A stretch of DNA of 64,000 bases from Hoeflea sp. YIM 152468 (GTDB lineage Bacteria > Pseudomonadota > Alphaproteobacteria > Rhizobiales > Rhizobiaceae), in contig NZ_JARGET010000003.1 in NCBI RefSeq assembly GCF_029210485.1, positions 186,001 through 250,000 of the forward strand, in the 5' to 3' direction. A program made the translations under genes and the position numbers. How positions within the stretch are numbered: the first letter of the stretch is position 1; each line of letters opens with the position of its first letter. Positions 9,735 to 19,790 of this stretch are shown here, in pieces. The notes under the pieces were generated by a model, which had not been told where the DNA came from, did not search any database, and saw nothing but the letters and a program-made list of their open reading frames with translations.

Positions 9735-10450
9735 AGTTTCCGACCTGTGAAAGCCCCGCCGTTGAAATAGCGGATCCAGGAAATCGTCACCGGTGAACGC
9801 CGCGCGGCAATGGCCGAGGCCATCATTGCCGCCACATCATCGGCGTCGAGAAACAGCGCCCTGATGCGGCCGGGTTCGTATCCGGCCTTGGCATGCATCC
9901 CGGTCTTGGACGGTCCCGGGTGAAGCACCTGCACCGAAACCCTGCCGCTCCATTCGGACCGCAAGGCGCGTGCAAATCCGTGCAACCCGGCCTTGGAGGC
10001 AGCATAGGCCGGCACGTTGGCCGAGCCCTTGTGCGCCACCGACCCAATCAGGGTCAGCGTGCCCCGGGCCTTTGCCAGCAAGGGAAACAGGGCCTGGGCC
10101 TGCAGGATGGTCGCCACCAGGTTGACATCGAGGGTTTCTCGGATGGCAGACACTGTGTCGAGGCCGTCATGGGCCATCATCCCGGTGCCGGCGTTGAGCA
10201 CCGCATTGTCGAGACGATCCCAGCCAAGATCGCGAATGCCTGCGATCAAGGTTTGAACCGATCGCTCGGGATCAGCGTGATCGGCGACGACATATCCAGC
10301 GCCCGGCGGCAATGTCCCGGCCACCTCTGCCTGGGATTTTCGGCCCGAGAGCAAAATCTGGTGCCGGCCTGACAGCTTTTTTGCCAGCGCCAGCCCAAGC
10401 CCGGTGTTGCCGCCGGTGATGAGAATGCGCCGCCGCGTCGCGCCAATCAA
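9731..10450 (-). CDS. short-chain dehydrogenase/reductase (second of a pair)
   Basis: SDR-family oxidoreductase, 239 aa. The Rossmann motif TGGNTGLG is at residues 12-19, NAG at 86-88, Ser137, and YAASK gives Tyr149 and Lys153, so the catalytic set is complete. After beta-2, SGRK suggests preference for NADP(H), because a basic residue there usually binds the 2'-phosphate. The start overlaps the ribF stop by 4 bases and the stop overlaps the next SDR by 4 bases, which implies one coupled transcript. The two SDRs differ enough to have separate substrates, neither of which can be inferred. Confidence 0.9.
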   Translation of the reverse strand: MIGATRRRILITGGNTGLGLALAKKLSGRHQILLSGRKSQAEVAGTLPPGAGYVVADHADPERSVQTLIAGIRDLGWDRLDNAVLNAGTGMMAHDGLDTVSAIRETLDVNLVATILQAQALFPLLAKARGTLTLIGSVAHKGSANVPAYAASKAGLHGFARALRSEWSGRVSVQVLHPGPSKTGMHAKAGYEPGRIRALFLDADDVAAMMASAIAARRSPVTISWIRYFNGGAFTGRKL

Positions 10451-11448
10451 GCCGCAGGCCCGAAGGTCATGGCCGCGTCCAGCGGTGTAAGCGGCTGTAG
10501 TGAACCAAGCACGGCGCGCGCCTCGGCCTCGTCGATTTTCATCTGCCTCACCAATGCGTCCAGATCATCGAATTTTTCTTCGCCCCGCAGTCGCGCGACA
10601 AGAGAGACGGTGCAGACCTCGTCATAAAGGTCGCCGGAAAAATCAAACAGGAAGGTTTCAAGCAGCAGTGCCGCGCCGTCGCCGGCAATCGTGGGCCGGC
10701 GGCCGAAACTCGCAACACCATCATACAATGTGCCGTCGGCGCGGCGATAGCGGACCGCATAGATTCCCGGCAGCAGTTCGGTTTCCGGCGGCAGCGCCAT
10801 GTTGGCCGTCGGGTATCCCAACTTGCGGCCCAGTTTCTTGCCGTGCAAAACCGCCGCCGAGACCGCGTATCTGTAGCCAAGCAAGCCAGCGGCCTCGACA
10901 ACATCGCCGCGCGCCAGTGCTTCACGAATGCGGCTGGACGAGACGACTTCGGCATTTTCGTCCTGGAATTGATCAATCAGGGTTACGCCGAAACCATGTC
11001 TTTCTCCGGCCTTCATCAAAAAATCAGGATTGCCTTCACGTCCCTTGCCAAAATGGAAATCATAGCCGGTGAAGACATGCCGCACGCCAAGCCGTTCACA
11101 CAGGATGCCTTTGACAAAATCTTCCGCGCTTTGAGCGGAAAAGGCCTTGTCAAACGGCTGCTCGACCACCGCATCAAAACCGAGATGGCCAAGGATGGCG
11201 GCCTTCATGGGCGCGGGGGTCAGCCGGAAAACCGGCTGATCAGGACGAAATACCGTGCGTGGATGCGGCTCAAATGTCAGAACCACAGCCGAAACGCCCG
11301 CTGATTTCGCAGCCTGTGTTGCGTGCGCCAAGACAGCCTGATGGCCACGATGCACGCCATCGAAATTGCCAATCGCCACGACATTGCCCTTCAGTTCGCT
11401 GACGAACCCGCAAACATCATGAAACCGTCGCGCCATAGAATTGTCCAC
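10447..11448 (-). CDS. ribF: bifunctional riboflavin kinase/FAD synthetase
   Basis: Makes FMN from riboflavin and then FAD from FMN. The N-terminal adenylyltransferase domain carries NFDGVHRGHQ (HxGH-like motif). The C-terminal flavokinase domain carries GYPTANM, the nucleotide-binding PTAN motif. The length of 333 aa is normal. A start at the internal MARRFHDV (four codons in) is equally likely. It lies 10 bases downstream of the HAD-hydrolase gene and heads two flavin-independent SDR genes with overlapping ends. The order HAD, ribF, ileS is common in rhizobia. Confidence 0.96.
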   Translation of the reverse strand: MDNSMARRFHDVCGFVSELKGNVVAIGNFDGVHRGHQAVLAHATQAAKSAGVSAVVLTFEPHPRTVFRPDQPVFRLTPAPMKAAILGHLGFDAVVEQPFDKAFSAQSAEDFVKGILCERLGVRHVFTGYDFHFGKGREGNPDFLMKAGERHGFGVTLIDQFQDENAEVVSSSRIREALARGDVVEAAGLLGYRYAVSAAVLHGKKLGRKLGYPTANMALPPETELLPGIYAVRYRRADGTLYDGVASFGRRPTIAGDGAALLLETFLFDFSGDLYDEVCTVSLVARLRGEEKFDDLDALVRQMKIDEAEARAVLGSLQPLTPLDAAMTFGPAA

Positions 11449-11458
11449 CTCAGGCCAC

Positions 11459-12307
11459 TCAGGCCAGCCATTCCATCCAATAGGCCGGAGCGACTCCGGC
11501 TGAAGTCAGAAAGCTCTCCAGCCGGTGTTCGTTGGTAACGCGGCCATCCATATATTCACGCGCATGCACTCCGCGAGCGATGAACAGGGCCTCGACACCA
11601 TTGTCAAGCGCGCCTCGGATGTCGGTGTGGACGCCATCCCCTATGGCCAGGGTCCGATCGAGACTGACCTCGCCCCGAATGGCGCGGGCGCGTGACATTG
11701 CCTCCCGGTAGATGGGCGCATGCGGCTTGCCGGCAATTCGCGTTGCTCCCCCGAGCTCACTGTAGAGATCAGCCAGCGCACCGGCACAGGGAACCAGCCG
11801 ATCGCCACGCTCAACTTCACGATCCGGATTGGCGCAGATCAGCGGCAAACCACGCGCCTGGAACCCGGCGAGCAGGGTCCGGTAGTCTTCCGCAGTCTCG
11901 GTTTCGTCATCAAACAATCCCGAGCAAACAACCGCAGCCGCAGCGTCCGGCTGGACCAGATCAACATCCAGGCCCTCGATCAACGGCTTGTCCCGCTCCG
12001 GACCGAGAAAATAGATCTGCTTCGGCGCCTCCTGCACAAGACGCCGGGTCACGTCACCCGAGGTGACGATGTCGTCCCAGCATTCGCGTTCCACACCGAT
12101 GGTGTCAAACTGGCGGATGACTCCGTCTGCGGGCCGCGGTGAATTGGTGATCAGAATGACGGTCTGGCCACGCGCCCGCGCAGCCTTCAAGGCTTCGACT
12201 GACAAAAGGTATGGGTTGACGCCGTTGTGGATGACGCCCCATACATCGCACAACAAAACGTCGGCGTGATCGGTCAATTGATCAAGGTCGGTGATCTTGC
12301 GTGACAT
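11459..12307 (-). CDS. TIGR01459-family HAD hydrolase
   Basis: HAD-superfamily phosphatase of the NagD-like branch, 282 aa from the ATG at 12307 (MSRKITDLDQL). The nucleophile motif DVWGVIHNG starts at residue 21, the motif II segment is LITNSPRP, and the C-terminal acidic motif is AIGDGVHTDIRGA. The cap lies between motifs II and III, as in NagD. The longer upstream frame (to 12361) overlaps the groES promoter side and lacks family resemblance. AAGGGAG lies about 10 bases before the chosen start. The substrate is not known for this subfamily. It is the first gene of the leftward cluster and divergent from groES. Confidence 0.88.
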   Translation of the reverse strand: MSRKITDLDQLTDHADVLLCDVWGVIHNGVNPYLLSVEALKAARARGQTVILITNSPRPADGVIRQFDTIGVERECWDDIVTSGDVTRRLVQEAPKQIYFLGPERDKPLIEGLDVDLVQPDAAAAVVCSGLFDDETETAEDYRTLLAGFQARGLPLICANPDREVERGDRLVPCAGALADLYSELGGATRIAGKPHAPIYREAMSRARAIRGEVSLDRTLAIGDGVHTDIRGALDNGVEALFIARGVHAREYMDGRVTNEHRLESFLTSAGVAPAYWMEWLA

Positions 12308-12420
12308 GGATGTCGGCTCCCTTCGGGGCAAGGATGTCGCGCAGCTTGCCACCGAATACAAGACCCCGCGGGAATTTTGCCGATTGTGCCGCCAACATCG
12401 GGATACAATCCACCCGATGT

Positions 12421-12449
12421 CTTGACTCTTCCAAATCGCGCCCTTATCT
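12421..12449 (+). promoter_or_regulatory. RpoH-type heat-shock promoter of groESL
   Basis: CTTG at 12421-12424, 18 bases, then CTTATCT at 12443-12449. This fits the alphaproteobacterial sigma-32 pattern CTTG-N17/18-CYTATNT. TTGACT with TTATCT would also pass as a housekeeping promoter. The predicted start near 12457 falls at the edge of the CIRCE element. Confidence 0.75.
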
Positions 12450-12457
12450 CCGCCTTG

Positions 12458-12484
12458 TTAGCACTCGACAGAGGCGAGTGCCAA
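12458..12484 (+). promoter_or_regulatory. CIRCE operator (HrcA site)
   Basis: TTAGCACTC, nine bases, GAGTGCCAA. This matches the CIRCE consensus TTAGCACTC-N9-GAGTGCTAA with one mismatch in the right arm. It lies 66 bases before groES, around the predicted transcription start, where HrcA would block initiation and could also affect the 5' end of the mRNA. Together with the RpoH-type promoter it suggests dual heat-shock control. Confidence 0.95.
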
Positions 12485-12549
12485 CGCCTATCCATGACGC
12501 CCATTCGGGGTGTTCAGCTGCTTCTGTCATTCGACCAAGGATATAGACA

Positions 12550-12846
12550 ATGGCAAAAACCACGTTCCGTCCACTCCACGACCGCGTTGTCGTTCGTCGT
12601 GTCGAGTCCGAAGAGAAAACAAAAGGCGGGATCATCATTCCGGATACCGCCAAGGAAAAGCCGCAGGAAGGCGAAATCATCGCTGTCGGCAGCGGCAACC
12701 GTGACGATTCCGGCAAGCTCGTGCCGCTCGACGTCAAGGCTGGTGACCGCGTGCTGTTCGGCAAATGGTCCGGCACAGAAATCAAGCTTGATGGCGAAGA
12801 CCTTCTGATCATGAAGGAAAGCGACGTCATGGGCGTCCTCGGCTGA
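12550..12846 (+). CDS. groES: co-chaperonin GroES
   Basis: Ten-kDa lid of the GroEL chamber, 98 aa. It starts [17 protein letters not shown], carries the mobile-loop region [18 protein letters not shown], and ends SDVMGVLG, all typical. The start at 12550 follows AAGGATATAGACA. The 93-base leader contains CIRCE. groEL follows 70 bases later on the same transcript. Confidence 0.99.
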   Translation: MAKTTFRPLHDRVVVRRVESEEKTKGGIIIPDTAKEKPQEGEIIAVGSGNRDDSGKLVPLDVKAGDRVLFGKWSGTEIKLDGEDLLIMKESDVMGVLG

Positions 12847-12890
12847 GCCGATTCACCGCCCAATCACATCCAATCTGCCTCAACACGATG

Positions 12891-12905
12891 GGCCCCGGGC
12901 CCGGG
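12891..12905 (+). repeat. GC-rich palindrome between groES and groEL
   Basis: CCCGGGCCCGGG at 12894-12905 is a perfect 12-base palindrome, flanked by GGC on the left and running into GGGAG, the presumed groEL ribosome-binding site at 12903-12907. As RNA it could fold over the groEL start signal or provide a processing site. In Agrobacterium tumefaciens the groESL transcript is known to be cleaved between the two genes under heat shock. Whether this hairpin does the same is inference. Confidence 0.6.
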
Positions 12906-12916
12906 AGTTAAGTTAA

Positions 12917-14563
<1,647 letters not shown>

Positions 14564-14618
14564 TCGGGCGTCAGCCCTGTTACTGCCGACCATCAAGCTT
14601 CTTCAAAGCTGCAAAGTG

Positions 14619-14643
14619 TTTCAGGTCGGGGACCGACCTGAAA
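14619..14643 (+). repeat. 11-base inverted repeat downstream of groEL
   Basis: TTTCAGGTCGG (14619-14629) and CCGACCTGAAA (14633-14643) are perfect inverted copies around a 3-base loop. No T run follows, so this is likely a 3' UTR stability hairpin. A second short stem, CCGCCG/CGGCGG, follows at about 14671-14692. Confidence 0.6.
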
Positions 14644-14704
14644 CCGCAACTGAGCAAGCAATAGATCAAACCGCCGGCACATTTGACGGCGGTCGACAAG
14701 ACAA

Positions 14705-14729
14705 GGGCGGTCCTCGGACCGCCCTTTTT
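14705..14729 (+). terminator. intrinsic terminator of groESL
   Basis: GGGCGGTC (14705-14712), loop CTCG, GACCGCCC (14717-14724), then five T. A strong rho-independent terminator about 140 bases after the groEL stop, so the operon has a long structured 3' UTR. Confidence 0.9.
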
Positions 14730-15056
14730 GCTATCTGAGGTTTCAAACGAGAAAGGCGAAACGGAACTGCGCCTTTATTGCAATTACGCTATTTCGCCGC
14801 TAGCATTATCGCAAAAATTAACTGAAAATAAGCTTCCAATTGATCAAACAGTGCATGGTGGCCTTCTGATATAGTGTTTAAACCTGCGCTGGCAGACATT
14901 TGTTATGGAGACATAGACTGACCTGATCAGCGGAAACTTCCGGACATGCGTGCAATTGCGCTGATCAGGGAACGCCTGACACCAAGAAACTGCCGGCTTG
15001 CAACATGTGAGTGCTGGTCAGAAGGAAAAATTGCATATAGATGAAGTCATCGGGCG
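14730..15056 (+). other. AT-rich intergenic region before the PAS-like gene
   Basis: About 330 bases with lower GC than the neighbours. Apart from an 11-base inverted repeat at 14922-14969 and several short palindromes, I see no gene. A small frame at 14683-14874 starts inside the groEL terminator and is not credible. A promoter may lie around GATATAGTG near 14870, but its -35 element is unclear. Confidence 0.5.
14922..14969 (+). repeat. 11-base inverted repeat with 26-base spacer
   Basis: CCTGATCAGCG (14922-14932) and CGCTGATCAGG (14959-14969) are perfect inverted copies. Each arm contains the palindrome CTGATCAG, so this can be read as two 8-base operator sites or as one stem-loop. The spacer holds two more near-palindromes (GGAAACTTCC, GCAATTGC). 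It sits 90 bases upstream of the PAS-like gene. Confidence 0.6.
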
Positions 15057-15518
15057 TTGCCGGGGTCAACATTGTTCAAAATTACCAGAGCAAACAGCAT
15101 TGCAGGTTTCAGCGGTCAACCACAGGGCTTTGTAGCGCCTGATGTGGACGTTATCTCTCATTATTGCCGCATTGAAACCTGGACAGCCAACCTTGCCACC
15201 GGTGTCTTCCAGCTTGGGCCACTGGCATGCGAGTATCACCAGCTTTCAGACCAGGGCGAGTTCGGTCTCCATAATCTGGTCAAGTGTTACGATGCCGAGT
15301 ATCGCAACCATGTGCTGGAACTCTATGAAGTGGCGGCGATGCGGCCATCCTCCTTCTGCTTTTCGACCACCATCGTTCACGGCAACGGCAGCCACATACC
15401 GGTGATGTGCATCGGCGAGTCCTCGAGTTTTTCAGACGACGGCGGCGGAGCAATCAACGGTGTTTTCGTTTTCCCCCAGTTCAAGCTGACCGATAAGTCG
15501 TCACTTACCACACAATGA
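15057..15518 (+). CDS. orphan PAS-like domain protein, hypothetical
   Basis: Protein of about 153 aa that looks like one PAS fold with little else: an ETWTANLATGVFQLGP segment resembling the first PAS strands, a central LVKCYDAEYRNHVLEL helix region like the HPDDR region, and a closing PVMCIGES...GVFVFPQF beta pair. I see no output domain, so it may act through a partner. The start is unsure: TTG at 15057 or TTG at 15072 (LFKITRANS). No ATG in frame lies nearby, and a stop lies in frame at 15042. Base composition is AT-richer than the flanks, which may mark acquired DNA. Function unknown. Confidence 0.6.
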   Translation: MPGSTLFKITRANSIAGFSGQPQGFVAPDVDVISHYCRIETWTANLATGVFQLGPLACEYHQLSDQGEFGLHNLVKCYDAEYRNHVLELYEVAAMRPSSFCFSTTIVHGNGSHIPVMCIGESSSFSDDGGGAINGVFVFPQFKLTDKSSLTTQ

Positions 15519-15650
15519 AAGCCGCTCCGGGCAAAGCCGATCACAGCGCCGCGCATCCAGTTGGCTGGGCAACGCACGCTCTATCTATTTGAATCAATGC
15601 ATGTACCTTCTCATTCGCAATCCTCTATCGTCAGAGAGGCTGCGTGTTAT

Positions 15651-15679
15651 GGTGAACAATATGTTCATTGTCGTTCACC
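15651..15679 (+). promoter_or_regulatory. candidate operator upstream of the doxX-like gene
   Basis: GGTGAAC (15651-15657) and GTTCACC (15673-15679) are perfect inverted copies. Nested inside is GAACAATATGTTC (15654-15666), an inverted repeat of GAACA. It lies 60 bases before the DoxX start, near the expected promoter. Repressor identity is unknown. MarR- or HxlR-type factors often control doxX-like genes. Confidence 0.45.
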
Positions 15680-15738
15680 TATCCGAACCAATGGAATACA
15701 AGTAAGTGTCGCGCCAGATCAAGAACCAGGAGACATCC

Positions 15739-16122
15739 ATGTCCAACAGCATTCAACTTCTCGTCGCACGCATTCTCATGAGCCTGATTTTCATTCCGGC
15801 CGGCTTCAGCAAACTGACATCGGCAGCGGGCACCGCCGGCTATATGGCCAGTCTGGGCGTGCCGCTTCCCTCGATCAGCGTCTGGCTGGTGATCGCCGTC
15901 GAACTGCTCGGCGGCCTTGCCATTCTGATCGGGTTCAAGACCCGCTACGCGGCCTGGGCGCTCGCCGCCTTCTGTGTTGCCTCCGGTGTGCTGGCGCATT
16001 ATGTGCCCGGCGATCAGGCGCAGATGACGAACCTGATGAAAAACCTGGCCATGGCTGGCGGTTTCCTGGCTCTGGCTGCAGCCGGCGCGGGCAGCTATTC
16101 GGTTGACGCCCGCCGCACATAA
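15739..16122 (+). CDS. DoxX family membrane protein
   Basis: Small inner-membrane protein of the DoxX/SURF4 group, 127 aa, with four predicted transmembrane helices. It has the family features ARILMSLIFIPAGFSKL in the first helix and VELLGGLAILIGFKTRYAA in the second hairpin. The start at 15739 is chosen because AGGAGA precedes it, over an ATG-less extension beginning at 15706. DoxX relatives are linked to redox and thiol stress, but the biochemical role is not defined. It stands alone, with a strong terminator behind it and a possible operator in front. Confidence 0.88.
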   Translation: MSNSIQLLVARILMSLIFIPAGFSKLTSAAGTAGYMASLGVPLPSISVWLVIAVELLGGLAILIGFKTRYAAWALAAFCVASGVLAHYVPGDQAQMTNLMKNLAMAGGFLALAAAGAGSYSVDARRT

Positions 16123-16162
16123 GTCTCGGCACCCGCGAAAGCGGATTGCTTGCCAAGTCCAA

Positions 16163-16191
16163 CCCGGCGCCAACCCTGCGCCGGGTTTTTT
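16163..16191 (+). terminator. intrinsic terminator of the doxX-like gene
   Basis: CCCGGCGC, a 7-base loop, GCGCCGGG, then six T. A textbook rho-independent terminator 40 bases past the stop. It separates the gene from the convergent hisG. Confidence 0.92.
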
Positions 16192-16260
16192 CTTGCGCTC
16201 ATTTGTCCGGAAAGCGCTCAGCGGAGCGAGATTCGGGCGCACCGCACCGTTCAAGCCGGA

Positions 16261-16956
16261 TCAGAGACCTGAACGCACCGCCTCGATCAGCGCTGCCACC
16301 CGCGGGTCGGCCTCGTGCCCGGCCTTGCGGGCCCGGACCAGACAGGCTTCAGACTTCAGGATCACGCCATCGGCGAGTACCCGCAGATGGTTGGCTGTCA
16401 GTGTGGAGCCGGTAGAGGTGATGTCAACGATGATATCCGCCGCACCGGAAGCGGGCGCGCCTTCGGTGGCGCCCAGGCTTTCGACAATGCGATAGAGCTG
16501 GATGCCATGGCGGGTTGAAAAGAAATTCTGCGTCAGCCGCCAGTATTTTGTGGCGATCGTCAGCCGGCGGCCGTGGCGGGCACGGAAGTCCGCCGCCACA
16601 TCGCCGAGGTCAGCCATGCTGTCGACATCCTTCCAGATGTCGGGCACGGCAACGACGACATCGGCATGGCCGAAGCCGAGACGGGCGGTGATGTCCACCC
16701 GCTCATCGGAACGGGGCAGGCTCTCGCGCACCAGATCCTCGCCGGTGACACCAAAATCAACAGCGCCTGCGCCAAGCTCGCGGGCGATCTCGGAAGCCGA
16801 CAAAAACGCCACCTCGACCCCGTCCATGCCTTCGATGCGACCGCGATAGCTGCGGTCGTTGCCAATGGCCGAGACAATGAGGCCGGCACGGGCAAAGACG
16901 GCAACGGCATCGTCCTTCATTCGCCCCTTGGACGGCAGCGCGATGGTCAAGGTCAT
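16261..16956 (-). CDS. hisG: ATP phosphoribosyltransferase, short form (HisG)
   Basis: Catalyses the first step of histidine synthesis, ATP plus PRPP to phosphoribosyl-ATP. At 231 aa it is the short HisG form, which lacks the C-terminal regulatory domain and needs HisZ. It starts [17 protein letters not shown] and carries the PRPP-binding stretch [14 protein letters not shown]. The start overlaps the hisZ stop by 4 bases. It is the last gene of hisS-hisZ-hisG. Confidence 0.96.
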   Translation of the reverse strand: MTLTIALPSKGRMKDDAVAVFARAGLIVSAIGNDRSYRGRIEGMDGVEVAFLSASEIARELGAGAVDFGVTGEDLVRESLPRSDERVDITARLGFGHADVVVAVPDIWKDVDSMADLGDVAADFRARHGRRLTIATKYWRLTQNFFSTRHGIQLYRIVESLGATEGAPASGAADIIVDITSTGSTLTANHLRVLADGVILKSEACLVRARKAGHEADPRVAALIEAVRSGL

Positions 16957-18074
16957 TGCTGCGTCCTCACGCTGTCGATCCGGTCAAGCCACAGGGAGAA
17001 GCCCACGGCCGGGATCGGCTCGCGCGCACCAAGCAGAGCCATCAGCCTGTCGTAGCGGCCGCCACCGGCCAGCACCGCACCGCCCTCGCCTGCCGAGATC
17101 TCGAAAACAAGGCCGGTGTAGTAATCGAGCGGGCGGCCAAAGGCTGCACGCCAGCGAATGGCTGCCAGATCTTCACCACGCTCGGCCAGCGCCTTGAGCC
17201 GGGCTTCGAAAGTCCGATGCGCAGCGCTGATCTCGAGACCGGTATTCTGTGCGAAACCAGCCAGGGCTGCGGCGGCACGATCAAGCGGCACATCCAGAGC
17301 CAGAAACGCCTTGAGCGCCGCAAGTGATGTGGGGGAAAGGCGCATCGCATCGAGCCGCTGCTTGTCGATCAGCCGGGACGCGATCTCTGCAGGCGTACGG
17401 CTGGCATGGGTGGAATAGCCGGTTGCCTGCATCACCTCTTCGATGTGGGCTTCAAGGCCGTGAGCATCGCCCTTTGCGAGAAAGCCGGCCACCTCCGGGT
17501 CCAGTTGTCCGGCGCTGTCGGGATTGGCGAGACGCGCGATCAGCGCGGTGAGCGCCTGCTCGTTGCCAAAGGCGTGGATCAGCCGCTTCTGCCAACCGGA
17601 GGGCAGGCCGAGGCCGGCAACAACGGCTTCAAACACCGACTGATCTCCAAGGATGATCGACAGGCTGGCCGAAGGCGCCAATGCGGCGATCAGTGCGCGG
17701 GCTTCCGACAGCGCTCTCGCATCGGCACGGGCCTGATCGGGTTCTCCCAGATCCTCGACGCCCGCCTGAAAGAATTCGCTGGCTCCATCGCGGCGCTGAC
17801 GGAACACCTGACCCAGATACGTGTAGCGGCGCGGCGTGGCGACATTTTCGGCAATATGGGCGCTGCACACCGGAATGGTGAATTCCGGCCGCAGACAGAG
17901 GCTTTCACCGGTTTCGCTTTCGGTCAGAAATATCCGGCGGCGCAGATCTTCGCCGGCCATGTCGAGAAACGGCTCGGCCGGCTGAATGACCGGAATATCC
18001 ACGCGAATCCCGCCGAGCGCATCAAGCGCGCGGGCGAGATCGGAAGCAAATGCGGGAAGACCGGACTGGGGCAT
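16953..18074 (-). CDS. hisZ: ATP phosphoribosyltransferase regulatory subunit HisZ
   Basis: HisRS-like paralogue without aminoacylation activity that forms the hetero-octamer with short HisG and carries histidine feedback control. About 373 aa from the ATG at 18074 (MPQSGLPAF). The class II core is visible ([20 protein letters not shown] and [26 protein letters not shown]). The longer frame starting at 18116 would overlap hisS. The chosen start leaves a 7-base gap after the hisS stop. Placement directly after hisS reflects the shared ancestry of the two proteins. Confidence 0.94.
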   Translation of the reverse strand: MPQSGLPAFASDLARALDALGGIRVDIPVIQPAEPFLDMAGEDLRRRIFLTESETGESLCLRPEFTIPVCSAHIAENVATPRRYTYLGQVFRQRRDGASEFFQAGVEDLGEPDQARADARALSEARALIAALAPSASLSIILGDQSVFEAVVAGLGLPSGWQKRLIHAFGNEQALTALIARLANPDSAGQLDPEVAGFLAKGDAHGLEAHIEEVMQATGYSTHASRTPAEIASRLIDKQRLDAMRLSPTSLAALKAFLALDVPLDRAAAALAGFAQNTGLEISAAHRTFEARLKALAERGEDLAAIRWRAAFGRPLDYYTGLVFEISAGEGGAVLAGGGRYDRLMALLGAREPIPAVGFSLWLDRIDSVRTQQ

Positions 18075-18081
18075 GATGAAT

Positions 18082-19788
18082 TCAGACCTGTCCGCTGGCG
18101 GCATCGAGGGCTGCATCGGAGGCCTGTTCAGCCAGGATGCGCCTGACGGTCAGAACCAGATCACCCTCCTCGACCAGATGTTCGCCGGCCTTGGCCTCGC
18201 GCCATTCGGCATTGTCGGTGATGGTGGCGGCAATGCGCTTGCCCTCGATCAGGTCCTTGACGATGATCTTGCCGGCTTCCTTCTCGTTGCCGCCCTGGAT
18301 GATGGCGATGGGCGCGCCGCGGCGGTCGGCATAGCGCAGCTGCCTGGGGAAATCCTTGGGATTGCCCTGGAACAGCTCGACGGGCACGGGGGGGCCGAGC
18401 GGCTGGCCGTCTCCGTCAAGCGGATTGAGTTCGGCGCGCAGTTCCTGCGCCATCTTCGCATAATCGCCGATACGATCGCGGTCCATGATGGTGATCAGGA
18501 TCGGGCCGCTGGCCACCTCGCCCGACAGCTTGCCGAGATTCTTGAGCGCCGTCATCAGCCGCGACACGCCGATGGAAAAGCCGGTGGCCGGCACCGGCTG
18601 TCCCATGAAGCGCGACACCAGACCATCATACCGCCCGCCGCCGCCAACGGAACCGAACTGCACCTTCTGGCCCTTCTCGTTGGTGACGTCGAACAGCAGT
18701 TCGGCTTCATAGACAGGGCCGGTGTAATATTCGAGGCCGCGGACGACGGAGGGGTCGATCTTGATGCGGTCTTCAGAATAACCAGCACCTGTTATCATAT
18801 TGTAGATCGCCAATAATTCACCGATTCCAGCGTATCCTGCCGAAGCATCGCCGATTGGATCAGACAGCGCTAGAACAATTGGAAGCGTCCAAAAAGCCTC
18901 TGAACTTTTTGCTTCAGCTTCACCGAAAATGGGTTTCCCATCGACTTTGAAACTACTTAGATACTCTGCCCAAGTCTGGGAAAACGAAACGATCTCCTCC
19001 CCAAACCCTACTCGAATGTTTTCTTCTAAACCACTAAGCAAAACCGGTGTTTCAAACAATCGCGCAAGTTTGTTTGCAGAATCCGGTGAGAGACCAGCAC
19101 CAGACGTGAAGTCACCACTTTCATCTTTGCGTCCGCTGGTTAGAAGCTCGATAACTCCTGAACGCCCGAATTTATCAAATTTATCGAGACTTCTGAGAAC
19201 GGTAAGCTTTTGGGACTTGGTAACGCCCCGAGCTTCCATCACCCCATCGAGCACCTTGCGGTTGTTGACGCGGATCACATATTGGCCGCGCTCAATGCCC
19301 AGCGCTTCCATGGTGTCGGCCATCATCATGCACATTTCGGCATCGGCCTGAACGCCGGGCGCGCCGACGATATCGGCGTCAAACTGCATGAACTGGCGGA
19401 AACGGCCGGGACCGGGCTTTTCGTTGCGGAACACCCAACCTGAGCGATAGCTGCGATAGGGCAGTTGAAGATCGTTGAAATTTTCCGCCACATGGCGGGC
19501 CAGCGGCGCGGTCAGGTCGTAGCGCAACGAGAGCCATTGCTCGTCATCATCCTGAAACGAGAACACGCCCTCGTTGGGCCGATCCTGATCGGGAAGGAAC
19601 TTCCCCAGCGCATCGGTGTATTCGACGAAAGGCGTTTCCACCGGCTCGAAGCCGAAGCGCTCATAGACCAGTTTGATGCTGGCCATCATCTGATCGGTGG
19701 CGCGAATATCAGAAGCCGAACGATCGGGAAACCCGCGTGCCAGACGGGCTTTGAGTCTCTGGGGCTTCTTCTGCTTCTTGTCGGACAT
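18082..19788 (-). CDS. hisS: histidyl-tRNA synthetase with AT-rich central segment
   Basis: Class II synthetase charging tRNA-His, 568 aa from the ATG at 19788 ([12 protein letters not shown]). Motif 2 is the [13 protein letters not shown] region. The histidine-specific signatures are [16 protein letters not shown] and [27 protein letters not shown]. It is longer than the roughly 500 aa of rhizobial HisS because of a large insertion domain. DNA from about 18780 to 19235 (residues about 185-336, the insertion domain) drops to about 40-48 percent GC in sampled lines, against about 72 percent in a flanking line, with codon use to match. The reading frame is intact. A hairpin ends 5 bases before the start codon. 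Confidence 0.96.
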   Translation of the reverse strand: MSDKKQKKPQRLKARLARGFPDRSASDIRATDQMMASIKLVYERFGFEPVETPFVEYTDALGKFLPDQDRPNEGVFSFQDDDEQWLSLRYDLTAPLARHVAENFNDLQLPYRSYRSGWVFRNEKPGPGRFRQFMQFDADIVGAPGVQADAEMCMMMADTMEALGIERGQYVIRVNNRKVLDGVMEARGVTKSQKLTVLRSLDKFDKFGRSGVIELLTSGRKDESGDFTSGAGLSPDSANKLARLFETPVLLSGLEENIRVGFGEEIVSFSQTWAEYLSSFKVDGKPIFGEAEAKSSEAFWTLPIVLALSDPIGDASAGYAGIGELLAIYNMITGAGYSEDRIKIDPSVVRGLEYYTGPVYEAELLFDVTNEKGQKVQFGSVGGGGRYDGLVSRFMGQPVPATGFSIGVSRLMTALKNLGKLSGEVASGPILITIMDRDRIGDYAKMAQELRAELNPLDGDGQPLGPPVPVELFQGNPKDFPRQLRYADRRGAPIAIIQGGNEKEAGKIIVKDLIEGKRIAATITDNAEWREAKAGEHLVEEGDLVLTVRRILAEQASDAALDAASGQV

Positions 19789-19790
19789 GG

